Shown one piece after another: positions 25,145-33,142 of a stretch of DNA of 58,674 bases. The notes beneath the pieces were generated by a model. It saw only the letters and a program-made list of their open reading frames with translations, made no database searches and was not told where the DNA came from. The number at the start of each line of letters is the position of its first letter. Position 1 is the stretch's first letter. Made by a program: the position numbers and the translations under genes. The stretch is from Clostridium vincentii (GTDB lineage: Bacteria > Bacillota > Clostridia > Clostridiales > Clostridiaceae): contig NZ_PVXQ01000023.1 of assembly GCF_002995745.1 (NCBI RefSeq), positions 1-58,674 of the forward strand. The letters run 5' to 3'.

Positions 25145-26134
25145 TTATCTAAAAACAAATTTTCTTTGTGCAGCATAACTAAAGAAAAACAATGTTCCTT
25201 CTGTTAAAAGTTTAGATATAACCAAAGGCATTCCTAATGTGCTAAATAAATGTATTAATAAATAGTTAGTTGTAACAATAATTCCAGCTAACAATATATA
25301 CCTTTGAAAACCACTTTTACTTTTATTTGAAAATACATATTTATTATTTACGGAATAATTTAATGCTACACTGCAGGCCCTAGCACCTAAAACACCAAAT
25401 AGTAAATTTGAGGTCATTCTATATAAAATCATAAGTAAAAGAAAATCGACTAAGGCACATATTAATGAGGATCCACTAAACTTAACTAGTGGTAAATATA
25501 TCTTAATTGAATCCTTTAGTGGATTAAAATGAGAGGATTTATTATCTTCTAAATAAACAGTATTAATAGGTATTTTCTTTAGATCATATCCAGCTTTCTG
25601 GGCTTCTAATAACACATTCATCTCATAATCATAACTTTCTCCATCCACTGTGCAAAGCCAAGGAAGTATATCTTTTTCAAATCCTCTAAGGCCTGTTTGA
25701 GTATCCTTAATGCTTTTACCACTAACTATTGAAAACACTCCTCTAGTTAGTTTATTTCCTAAGCTACTTCTTAAAGGGACCTTTCCCTTAAAATGCCTAG
25801 TTCCTAATATTATTTTGTTTGCTGTGATTTCATTAGCTATTTTAACTATATCCTCAGGCAGATGTTGTCCATCACAATCTGCAGTAATTACATCATCATT
25901 ATTTGTTAGATTTATATATCTAAAAGCAGTCTTTAAAGCTTCTCCCTTACCCTTGTTGCGATCATATGAAAGAACTTTACATCCTATTTTTTTAGTTTCT
26001 TGAAATATCCAATTATAATTTTCCCCACTGCCATCATCAATAATAAGTATATTAAAATCACACATATCCTTTAAATTTTTAACTAATGTAATTAATTTTT
26101 CATCTGGCTCATAAGTTGGAATTACTATAATCAT
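25145..26134 (-). CDS. Family 2 glycosyltransferase fused to a GtrA domain
   Basis: A protein of about 329 residues. The N-terminal half is a GT-A fold with the nucleotide-sugar motifs IIDDGS (about 30-36) and DCDGQ (about 85-90), as in polyprenyl-phosphate mannose/glucose synthases. The C-terminal ~115 residues form four membrane helices of the GtrA/DPMS type. Such fusions load a sugar on a lipid carrier and help move it across the membrane for decoration of wall polymers. The ATG at 26134 is chosen because AAAGGAG sits 9 bases upstream; an ATG nine bases earlier directly abuts it. The stop codon of the upstream glycosidase-like gene is 19 bp away, so the two form an operon. Confidence 0.88.
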   Translation of the reverse strand: MIIVIPTYEPDEKLITLVKNLKDMCDFNILIIDDGSGENYNWIFQETKKIGCKVLSYDRNKGKGEALKTAFRYINLTNNDDVITADCDGQHLPEDIVKIANEITANKIILGTRHFKGKVPLRSSLGNKLTRGVFSIVSGKSIKDTQTGLRGFEKDILPWLCTVDGESYDYEMNVLLEAQKAGYDLKKIPINTVYLEDNKSSHFNPLKDSIKIYLPLVKFSGSSLICALVDFLLLMILYRMTSNLLFGVLGARACSVALNYSVNNKYVFSNKSKSGFQRYILLAGIIVTTNYLLIHLFSTLGMPLVISKLLTEGTLFFFSYAAQRKFVFR

Positions 26135-26153
26135 ATGAAACATCTCCTTTATT

Positions 26154-27074
26154 TTAATTTATATATATAATGTCACTAATATCACGTTCTTCATCTTTTC
26201 CTAATGGATTATTAACAACTCGACCCATAAAGTACATTGTTGATGATCCTCCGCCATCTAAGTTGTAAGCCTCCGTGCAACCAAGCTCATCAAAAACTTC
26301 TGCAAATTCAGTCAATGTCATTCCTTTGCTATAGCCCTTACTTCTTCCATCAACCACTATAAAAATATAATGATTAGCATCAATCATCCCAATTCCTGTA
26401 CGCGGATTTGAATTTTGAATAGACCTATTCCCAAAATTAGAATCTACCGTAACATTTTCAAAATCTGATGTAATAGCTCCATCCTGAATTAAAACAGGTC
26501 CAAAGGATAAAGTATCAGTAACTCCAGAGGATACAAGTTCCTCAGATGATACTGCTTCTTCATCATATGCTGCAATAGTTCCATTATCATATAAACCAAG
26601 TGCTATGCGAGCTGGATCATCTCTATAGACCACTCCATTTTTTATTATTACTCCATCTTCGCGAAACCCATAATAATCACCATTAATAGCAAATATGGCA
26701 TCATTGTTTTCTGCAATAGTTGAAGTTGTTTCTGTAATATTCCGTCCAAACTGATTTTTTGCTAAGGCAGTTTTTAAGGATGTATCATCTGTGATTTGTA
26801 CATCTGCAACAAAATAGGTAATTTTATTATCCCCAGTTCCCTGGGTGACTTCTTTTATACTAATATCTGTAGTATCACTTGAATAATTCCAATCATCACT
26901 TGTTACATCACCTGCTGTTATAGCAGATGAACTTTCATTTGTAGTAACAACAGTTGTTTCAACTCTCTCAATTAAATATCTATAAGCTAACAGACAAAGA
27001 ACTATTGATACTACTAACGTACTAGCAGTAATAATTATGATTTTCTTTTTTTTACCCATCTTTTTCTTTCCCAA
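26154..27074 (-). CDS. Phosphodiester glycosidase-like (NAGPA domain) exoprotein
   Basis: A 306-residue protein with a very basic N-terminus and one membrane helix (about 11-31), a Thr/Ser-rich stalk and a NAGPA/phosphodiester glycosidase domain. Motifs include AINGDYYGF, GMIDANHYIFIVVDGRS and a closing LDGGGSSTMYF. This domain cleaves sugar phosphodiesters such as uncovered GlcNAc-1-phosphate groups and, in Firmicutes, is often linked to exopolysaccharide and wall teichoic material. The start is TTG, 8 bases after AAGGGGG; an in-frame ATG five codons in has no good site. It is cotranscribed with the glycosyltransferase downstream. Confidence 0.85.
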   Translation of the reverse strand: MGKKKMGKKKKIIIITASTLVVSIVLCLLAYRYLIERVETTVVTTNESSSAITAGDVTSDDWNYSSDTTDISIKEVTQGTGDNKITYFVADVQITDDTSLKTALAKNQFGRNITETTSTIAENNDAIFAINGDYYGFREDGVIIKNGVVYRDDPARIALGLYDNGTIAAYDEEAVSSEELVSSGVTDTLSFGPVLIQDGAITSDFENVTVDSNFGNRSIQNSNPRTGIGMIDANHYIFIVVDGRSKGYSKGMTLTEFAEVFDELGCTEAYNLDGGGSSTMYFMGRVVNNPLGKDEERDISDIIYIN

Positions 27075-27150
27075 AATAATAGCCCCCTTGTGGATTAATT
27101 CACTTCTTAATTTAGATTCTATTCCCTTTTCCTTTAATGAAACTTAAAAC

Positions 27151-27177
27151 AAAAAAAGCCACATAAATGTGACTTTT
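27151..27177 (-). terminator. Minus-strand terminator downstream of the trk operon
   Basis: On the minus strand AAGTCACAT pairs with ATGTGGCTT (one G-U pair) and is followed by seven T residues. It lies upstream of the NAGPA gene and would end read-through from the trk operon and the gene remnant at 27307-27549. Confidence 0.8.
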
Positions 27178-27306
27178 AAATTAGAGATATTATTTTGAAT
27201 ATCCAGTTAAATACAATATATGGAATATATTTCCTGAGAAATATATTAGTAAAAGTAGATCTACAATATATAGACCATCTACATAATAAGAGGCTCTATT
27301 TAATTT

Positions 27307-27549
27307 CTATTCATCAATTTCAATAAATAAAGATCCTATTGCCTTAAAAGTTTCAATAACTTCTTTGAAATTTTGCTTTTCATCTCCATATATTAGATAC
27401 TTATGCAAAGATTCATATCTTATCTTTATATCGTCGGTAAGATATTGTTGCCATTAATCAAAATCATATTTTTCAAATGGATTATATTTTGATTCTATAC
27501 TAATACGTTTTTCCAAATAAAAATCAGCATACTGCCAAGGAAAAAATAG
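27307..27549 (-). pseudogene. Remnant of an unidentified gene
   Basis: Between trkH and the NAGPA gene the minus strand reads as protein-like sequence without a start codon and with one internal TAA. It begins LFFPWQYADFYLEKR, continues after the stop with WQQYLTDDIKIRYESLHKY, and ends FKAIGSLFIEIDE at a TAG (27307-27309). The aromatic, charged composition looks coding rather than random. No family recognised. The remaining part of the 27075-27586 interval holds only the terminator at 27151-27177. Confidence 0.45.
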
Positions 27550-27586
27550 CTATTATACTTATATAGACGAGATTTACTCTTGAATC

Positions 27587-29056
27587 CTATCTCTTTATAA
27601 ACCGTTGCTTAACTTTAGTAAACCCTGAGTATATACCAATAATTACAATGAAAATTTCAAGTCTTCCAAATATCATGCCTATGATTTCTATAATTAAGGT
27701 CCCTGAATTTGTTGACGGACCTGTTAGACCAATAGATAATCCAACTGTACCAAGAGATGACGCAAATTCAAACATTGCATCGCTCAATGAGCACCCCTCT
27801 GTCAATGTAATAAGTAATGTACCTATAATAAAAATCATTAAATAGCAGGAAATAAAGCCAAACGTATCCATTTCAATGCCTTTATCTATATAAGTTTTTC
27901 CCTGTGCTCTGTAATAGTACGGGTTACTAACATATCTTGAGGATAAAATTCTTTTCTTTATATTTTCTTTCGTAACCCGCAACATTAAATATACTCGCGA
28001 CATTTTCATTCCACCTGCTGTTGAACCAATACCACCACCAATCAGCATAAGTAAAATTAAAATTCCAATGCTAAACACTGGCCAATCAGAATATGACATT
28101 GTTGAATATCCTGTTGTAGACAATGCTGATACTACATTAAACACAGATAATCTAAGGCTTTGTCCCATATTTAAATATAAGCCGAAAAATAATGAACATG
28201 CTATAATCGGAACAGCAAGTATAATTAGTACAAGCATAAAACGAATTTCACTTACTTTTATAAGTCTTAGAATTTTCCTTTTTGCAACTAATAAAAGCAC
28301 CGCAAAATTAGTGGTTCCTATTAACATTAGAATAATCGTAATTGCTTCTATAGCAATGCTATGATAATATCCTATACTATCAACTTTTGTCGAAAATCCC
28401 CCTGTTGATAATGCAGACATCGTATGTAATAAGCTATCAAATGGTTCCATTCCAAATAGAATATATAGAGTAACCCCAACCACTAAAAACGTAATATACA
28501 TAAGAAAAATTATTCTTGCGGTTTTCCCTAAATTTGGAGTGAGCTTATCTGGATGCCCTTCAGCACTATATAAACTCATTGCTTGTTTTCCTTGTATAAA
28601 CATTACCATTACTAATATAAATCCCAGTCCACCGCAAAACTGCATAAACCCTCTATGAAAAAGAAATATATGTGGTGTAATTGTAACATCCATAACTGAT
28701 AACCCAGTTGTAGTCCAACCACTTACAGATTCAAACAATGCCTGAACAAAATTCAATTGTCTTGAAATCACAAATGGAAGTGCACCTAAAAAGAAGCCAT
28801 ATAACCATATAAATAAAACTGTTGTACTTCCACTTTTCATGGTATAAGCTTCAGGATTATCGTTTTTTTCCCTATTAGTACATAAGCATATTACCGTACC
28901 AATTATAAATGTTATTATTGAAGGAAATAAAAAAGCGTTAATGTATTTTATCTCTTCCGGGTAGAAAGGTATTACTATAATTGGGGTAGCAATTAAAATA
29001 CTAACAAGTAACATTAACTTACCATAACTACTACAATTCGAAAAATCTTTATTCAT
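27587..29056 (-). CDS. trkH: TrkH-family potassium uptake channel subunit
   Basis: A 489-residue membrane subunit of a Trk/Ktr potassium uptake system. Four pore-loop segments are visible: SVSGWTTTGLS, STGGFST, STTGYST and SSLGTVGLSIG, each with the key filter glycine, between about ten membrane helices. It works with cytoplasmic TrkA-type gating proteins encoded upstream. Its ATG overlaps the stop codon of the frameshifted trkA by 4 bp (ATGA), consistent with an operon. The gene itself is intact, so potassium uptake may still work through the single-domain TrkA alone or through slippage-corrected TrkA. Confidence 0.93.
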   Translation of the reverse strand: MNKDFSNCSSYGKLMLLVSILIATPIIVIPFYPEEIKYINAFLFPSIITFIIGTVICLCTNREKNDNPEAYTMKSGSTTVLFIWLYGFFLGALPFVISRQLNFVQALFESVSGWTTTGLSVMDVTITPHIFLFHRGFMQFCGGLGFILVMVMFIQGKQAMSLYSAEGHPDKLTPNLGKTARIIFLMYITFLVVGVTLYILFGMEPFDSLLHTMSALSTGGFSTKVDSIGYYHSIAIEAITIILMLIGTTNFAVLLLVAKRKILRLIKVSEIRFMLVLIILAVPIIACSLFFGLYLNMGQSLRLSVFNVVSALSTTGYSTMSYSDWPVFSIGILILLMLIGGGIGSTAGGMKMSRVYLMLRVTKENIKKRILSSRYVSNPYYYRAQGKTYIDKGIEMDTFGFISCYLMIFIIGTLLITLTEGCSLSDAMFEFASSLGTVGLSIGLTGPSTNSGTLIIEIIGMIFGRLEIFIVIIGIYSGFTKVKQRFIKR

Positions 29057-29728
29057 CTTATTCGCCTTCCCGTTAACTCTTGAATTGCTGCAATTTGCTT
29101 TTCTTTTGATAATATTAAAACTAGAATATCGCCAGCCAAAAGCCTTGTATCTCCACGTGGAATCATACTTTGCTCACCTCTTAAAATGCATCCAATAATT
29201 ACCTCATTCGGTAAACTGATTTCCCATATTTTTTTTCTCAACAACAGGTGAACTCTGTGGAATTAGCACTTTTGCTATGATTATATTACTATCTACTATG
29301 GGTATTAACGTTGTTATTTCGTCTAAAAATGCTTGTTGTTCAATAATACTTGTAATGGTATTAATTGCACATACCACAGAATTTATACCCATTTTGTGGA
29401 AAAATTCTGTTTTCTTTGGGTCATTAACAAGTGAAACTGTCTTTTTTACTCCAAATTTTTTCTTGCACAATTCACATATTACTAAATTATCACCATCATC
29501 CTGTGTCAAAGCAATTGCAATATCGTTGTCTTCAGCTCTGGCATCTTCTAATACATATGGCTTAGTTCCATCACCATTAATCACGGTAATGCTTTTATTT
29601 TCTGCTAATGAAAGACAATCTTTATAGTCTTCATTTATTATTGTTATATTATATCCTTTTTTTATTAATGAAATTGATAACAATTTCGCTTTATGAAATC
29701 CACCTACCAATAATACATTCTTTTTCAT
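29053..29728 (-). pseudogene. trkA: TrkA-type gating protein, frameshifted at an A8 run
   Basis: Two overlapping frames together encode one TrkA protein. The first (29204-29728) carries the RCK_N Rossmann domain (VLLVGGFHKAK, then INGDGT) and ends in NMGNQFTE. The second (29053-29244) carries the RCK_C remainder (LPNEVIIGCILRGEQ, then RLLAGDILVLIL). Removing one base from the run of eight T at 29229-29236 (A8 in the mRNA) joins them as VEKKIWEISLPNE, giving about 224 residues, normal for TrkA. So there is a one-base insertion. It may be a sequencing error, a real mutation, or a site of transcriptional slippage or phase variation. Confidence 0.8.
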
Positions 29729-29730
29729 AA

Positions 29731-30171
29731 TTATTTCATCCTTTCATCCATGGCCAATAATTTGTCCACTTCATTAGCAGAGAGTATAGATGGGAAAATT
29801 GTATTTATACCAAATTCATTATAAACACATTCTCGTTCCGGATCATATAATCTAGCTATAACTCTTTCAATAGAAAACAGTTTCTTTGCCATTTGAGCTA
29901 TCATTATATTGCTACTGTCATTATTGGTTACACAAACAACAACTCTACTTTTTTCAATTTGTGCTTCTTTTAATATATCTATATCTGTTGCATCTCCCTC
30001 AAGAGCTAAACCCCCAAATGATGGTGATAGTTTTCTAAAAGAATCTTTATTACTATCAATTATAGTTACATTCATATTTCTGTTTGATAACGAATTTGCA
30101 ATACTAGCGCCTAAACGACCACATCCAATTATTAAAATGTAGATATCTTCTTTTTCTTCATGTAGTTTCAT
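29731..30171 (-). CDS. TrkA-type protein with only the RCK_N domain
   Basis: A 146-residue nucleotide-binding gating protein. The glycine motif GCGRLGASIA (about 15-24), the acidic end of beta-2 (IIDSNKDSF) and the GDAT motif are present. The RCK_C domain found in full-length TrkA is absent, and the protein ends about 20 residues after the Rossmann fold. It probably pairs with the second TrkA downstream (2 bp away) to gate TrkH. Its start overlaps the TPR gene's stop (ATGA). A two-TrkA arrangement like this is known from other clostridia, so the short form is not obviously truncated. Confidence 0.88.
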   Translation of the reverse strand: MKLHEEKEDIYILIIGCGRLGASIANSLSNRNMNVTIIDSNKDSFRKLSPSFGGLALEGDATDIDILKEAQIEKSRVVVCVTNNDSSNIMIAQMAKKLFSIERVIARLYDPERECVYNEFGINTIFPSILSANEVDKLLAMDERMK

Positions 30172-30569
30172 TTCTTATTCCTCCTTACAACACGACCTAC
30201 ACCTTTATTGTCATATTCTATTTTGCATGTATTTTCTTCCACTAATTGAGGACAATCAGACTCATCAAAAGCAATATTGCCTTTAGCATAAAAAGTCCCA
30301 TATAAATCTAAATTATGTCTAGCTGGCAAATATGTTGCATCAAGTGCCCATGCCACTCGAAAATGTTTCATTGCCAAAAGATGATTTCCTTCTTTTTCTA
30401 ATAATATTCCAAAAAAGTTATGAGGTTCTGGTGCATGTGGGTATTTTCCTATAGTTCTTTTAAGAAGCAAATTACATTCTTCATAATCTCCATCTTTAAC
30501 TAGTTCTCTCACTTCATTACAAATCTTTCTTACCTCCATTTTTTCTTTATTAACAAGTTCTTGTTTCAT
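30168..30569 (-). CDS. TPR-repeat protein of the trk operon
   Basis: A 133-residue cytoplasmic protein. Residues ~15-90 form two tetratricopeptide-like helical pairs (YEECNLLLKRTIGKYPHAPE, then EKEGNHLLAMKHFRVAWALD). The C-terminal ~35 residues contain two Cys and end in a basic tail (RVVRRNKK). It is the first gene of the trk operon: AAAGGAGG precedes the ATG, and the promoter with phased repeats is directly upstream. It probably provides a protein-interaction surface, but its part in potassium uptake is unknown. Confidence 0.8.
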   Translation of the reverse strand: MKQELVNKEKMEVRKICNEVRELVKDGDYEECNLLLKRTIGKYPHAPEPHNFFGILLEKEGNHLLAMKHFRVAWALDATYLPARHNLDLYGTFYAKGNIAFDESDCPQLVEENTCKIEYDNKGVGRVVRRNKK

Positions 30570-30608
30570 GATTATTGCCTCCTTTAAAGCAAACTTTATT
30601 TATCTATT

Positions 30609-30614
30609 ATTATA
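30609..30614 (-). promoter_or_regulatory. -10 element of the trk operon promoter
   Basis: TATAAT on the minus strand, about 40 bp upstream of the TPR gene start. At 17 bases upstream only TACGTT is found, a poor -35. This is what one expects of an activator-dependent promoter and fits the repeat array just upstream. Confidence 0.6.
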
Positions 30615-30628
30615 GTAATTTATATTTT

Positions 30629-30679
30629 GTGAACGTAGTGTGAGAATTATCATAGCCATGTGAGAATTCTGTGAGAATA
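30629..30679. promoter_or_regulatory. Four phased direct repeats, likely KdpE-like binding sites
   Basis: GTGAACGTA (30629), GTGAGAATT (30640), GTGAGAATT (30660) and GTGAGAATA (30671) lie in the same orientation. Start-to-start spacings are 11, 20 and 11 bp. Two tandem pairs at one-turn spacing next to a weak -35 are the classic layout for an OmpR/KdpE-family activator. The neighbouring regulator at 30744-31442 is the obvious candidate to bind here. Confidence 0.65.
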
Positions 30680-30701
30680 ATTCATCCATATTTGGCAAAC
30701 A

Positions 30702-30734
30702 AAAAAACTGCTCCAGTTTTAAACTAAAGCAGTT
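30702..30734 (-). terminator. Terminator of the kinase/regulator pair upstream of trk
   Basis: On the minus strand AACTGCTT..AGTTT pairs with AAACT..AGCAGTT and is followed by seven T residues. It ends the kdpDE-like transcript before the trk promoter, so trk is expressed separately. Confidence 0.85.
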
Positions 30735-30743
30735 CATCTATTT

Positions 30744-31442
30744 TTATTCATCTACCATTCTGTAACCTACACCAACTTCGGTAATTATATATCTTGGTTT
30801 AGAAGGTATTTTCTCGATTTTTCGCCTCATTCCTGCCATCAACGCCCGTAATGCCTGCGTATCCGAACCATAATTAGCGCCCCAAATTTCTTTCAATATA
30901 AATCCCGTTGTGATTACTTTACCTGCATTTTTTGCCAATATCACTAACAAGTTATATTGCATGGGTGTCATATGAATTTTCATATTTTCTAGATACACTA
31001 AATGTTTATCATAATCTAATTTCAAATCGCCCACAGAAAAAGTGGTCTGTATATCTTTCATTCCCTGTTTGTATAAATGGCGAATAGCAACTCTAATACG
31101 TGCTAAAAGTTCAGTGGCAGAAAAAGGTTTCGTAATATAATCATCTGCACCTTCATCTAATGCTGCTACTTTCTCTTTATCCTGGTCACGAGCTGAAATA
31201 ACAATAATTGGTATTTCTGACCATTCTCTTACTTTTTTGATAACTTCCATTCCATCAAAATCTGGCAAACCGAGGTCAAGCAAAACTAAATCTATTTGTT
31301 CTGAAACAATCAAGTTCAAAGCAACTTGTGCATTGCTAGCAATGAGACTCTTATATCCGTCTTTTTCTAATGAATATTTTATGAAATTTCTAATTTGTGC
31401 ATCATCCTCCACAATTAGAATACATTCATTGTAATTACTCAT
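30744..31442 (-). CDS. KdpE-like response regulator (OmpR family)
   Basis: A 232-residue regulator. The receiver domain has acidic residues EDD at 12-14, the phosphorylation site Asp56 in LLDLGLP, Ser in VISA and Lys in YITKPF. A winged-helix OmpR-type DNA-binding domain (about 135-230) follows with LVILAKNAGKVIT and the terminal VGVGYRM signature. It is the partner of the upstream KdpD-like kinase (8-bp overlap of the genes). The trk genes lie immediately downstream, whereas kdpFABC is not in the window. Control of Trk potassium uptake is therefore the likely role. Confidence 0.92.
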   Translation of the reverse strand: MSNYNECILIVEDDAQIRNFIKYSLEKDGYKSLIASNAQVALNLIVSEQIDLVLLDLGLPDFDGMEVIKKVREWSEIPIIVISARDQDKEKVAALDEGADDYITKPFSATELLARIRVAIRHLYKQGMKDIQTTFSVGDLKLDYDKHLVYLENMKIHMTPMQYNLLVILAKNAGKVITTGFILKEIWGANYGSDTQALRALMAGMRRKIEKIPSKPRYIITEVGVGYRMVDE

Positions 31443-32961
31443 TCTTCTCCTCCTTAGTAGGAAGTATAAATTTAATTGTAGCTCCGGCTGTATCTGTTCT
31501 GTTACATGCTTCTATTTTCCCACCATGTGCTTTCACAATTGCTTCGCATATGGTAAGTCCTAATCCTATACCATGTTTCACATCTGCTCTTCTTGTATTT
31601 GATGTATAAAACATTTGAAAAATATTCGGCAAGTCATCAGTAACAAATCCTTCTCCACTATCTATTATGGAAAATGCAACTTGATTTAGTTCTTTTTCAT
31701 CCTCAACTAATATAAGAATTTCGTTTTGTGGTAGCGTATGCTTAATAGCATTATCAAGCAAATTAATAATAACTTGCTCTACCAATTTTGCATCCATGGG
31801 AATAAGCAACAATTCTTCTGGTACATTTACTGAAATCTCATATTCGGGTGATCGTCTATAGATGTGATTTATTGCACCTCCGATAATTTCTTCCACAGCT
31901 TCCATTTGCTTATTAAGTACTAATCTTCCTTCTTGCAATCTAGTTAAATTAAGAATATTCTCGACTAATGAACGTAACCAATCAGCGTCCGTATAAATAC
32001 CTTTTGCTAATTCATATCTTGGGTCATCATTCTTTATCATATCCATAAGCATTTCAGATGTTCCCATAATTCCAGAAAGTGGAGTCCTCAAATCATGTGA
32101 AATTGCACGTAGCAAATTACCACGATATCTTTCCTGTACCATTTCTTCCTTGGACTTCATACGTTGCTCTGCCTGCCTGAATCTATCCATTGCTAATGCT
32201 ATACTTTCAATCATAGTACGAAGTAACCTAGCTTGTGATTCTTTCAAAATCTCAGCATTTTCTTTCGGTATTCTCATTACACCCAAGATTGATTCTTGGC
32301 CATATATAGGCCAATCATAAAATTCTACTCCAATATCATAACCCATACGTAAGTCTTCAATACGATGCTTTATTTGTACAATATTTTCAACACTTATATA
32401 ACTTTGTTTGTTATGAGATACTTGTTGAATAAATGATTGTTCCGGAAATCCATTTTCATCAATACAAAGACATGCTGCCTTACAACTAATTATATCACTT
32501 ATAATGCTGATTGAAATACTAGCAATCTCATGCATATTAGATGCATCCGTTAAATGATTTGTCAATCGATACAATGCTTTTGTTTCTATTTCCCTTTCTT
32601 TAGCTTCTATAGCATCTTGCTTAACTTTAGAAGTAAGTGCACTTGTTACAATTGAAGTCATCGTCATTATTATAAATGTAATAATATAATTTGGGTCATC
32701 AACTGAAAAAGTAAAATGCGGAACAGTAAAAAAATAATTGAATGCAAATGTTGCTGTAATTGACGCTAAAATACCATAAATATACCCTTGTGTTAGTCGA
32801 GCTGAAAGCAATACAAATAAAATATATACTATAACTACATTAGTTTCCGGAAACCCCATATTTCGGAATAAATAGCCAACTGCTGAAGCAACACTAATCA
32901 ACCCAGCTATTAACAACACCGAATGTACTATATCTTGTATTAATTTTGATTTTTGGTTCAT
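31435..32961 (-). CDS. KdpD-like sensor histidine kinase (DUF4118)
   Basis: A 508-residue kinase that keeps the KdpD core but lacks its N-terminal ATP/USP sensor domain. In order: four membrane helices of the DUF4118 type (residues ~10-112), a coiled segment, a GAF-like domain (about 130-265), the phosphoacceptor helix with HDLRTPLSGIMG near 290, and an ATPase domain with NLLDNAIKH, DSGEGF and GIGLGLTI. Short KdpD-like kinases of this type occur beside trk loci in clostridia. It is expected to respond to potassium limitation or turgor. The 180 bp upstream (32962-33142) contain no gene. Confidence 0.9.
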   Translation of the reverse strand: MNQKSKLIQDIVHSVLLIAGLISVASAVGYLFRNMGFPETNVVIVYILFVLLSARLTQGYIYGILASITATFAFNYFFTVPHFTFSVDDPNYIITFIIMTMTSIVTSALTSKVKQDAIEAKEREIETKALYRLTNHLTDASNMHEIASISISIISDIISCKAACLCIDENGFPEQSFIQQVSHNKQSYISVENIVQIKHRIEDLRMGYDIGVEFYDWPIYGQESILGVMRIPKENAEILKESQARLLRTMIESIALAMDRFRQAEQRMKSKEEMVQERYRGNLLRAISHDLRTPLSGIMGTSEMLMDMIKNDDPRYELAKGIYTDADWLRSLVENILNLTRLQEGRLVLNKQMEAVEEIIGGAINHIYRRSPEYEISVNVPEELLLIPMDAKLVEQVIINLLDNAIKHTLPQNEILILVEDEKELNQVAFSIIDSGEGFVTDDLPNIFQMFYTSNTRRADVKHGIGLGLTICEAIVKAHGGKIEACNRTDTAGATIKFILPTKEEKNE

Positions 32962-33142
32962 TGTATCACTTCACCTTCCATCTGAATAATAGTATATCTA
33001 TATTTTTTACATTATATATTTTTCAAACTTAAAATACAACATAACCTTGATGAATATTATTGGACAGATAAGATGATCCCCCCCTTACTTGTACTTGTGA
33101 GGCTTCAAAGTTTTGAAGTCATCAGTTTGTCATAGCTAATCT

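Noticed and set aside
29731..30171. Truncated TrkA pseudogene
   Set aside because: The short form starts and ends cleanly, is coupled to both neighbours, and single-domain RCK_N proteins occur in two-TrkA loci, so it is more likely intact.
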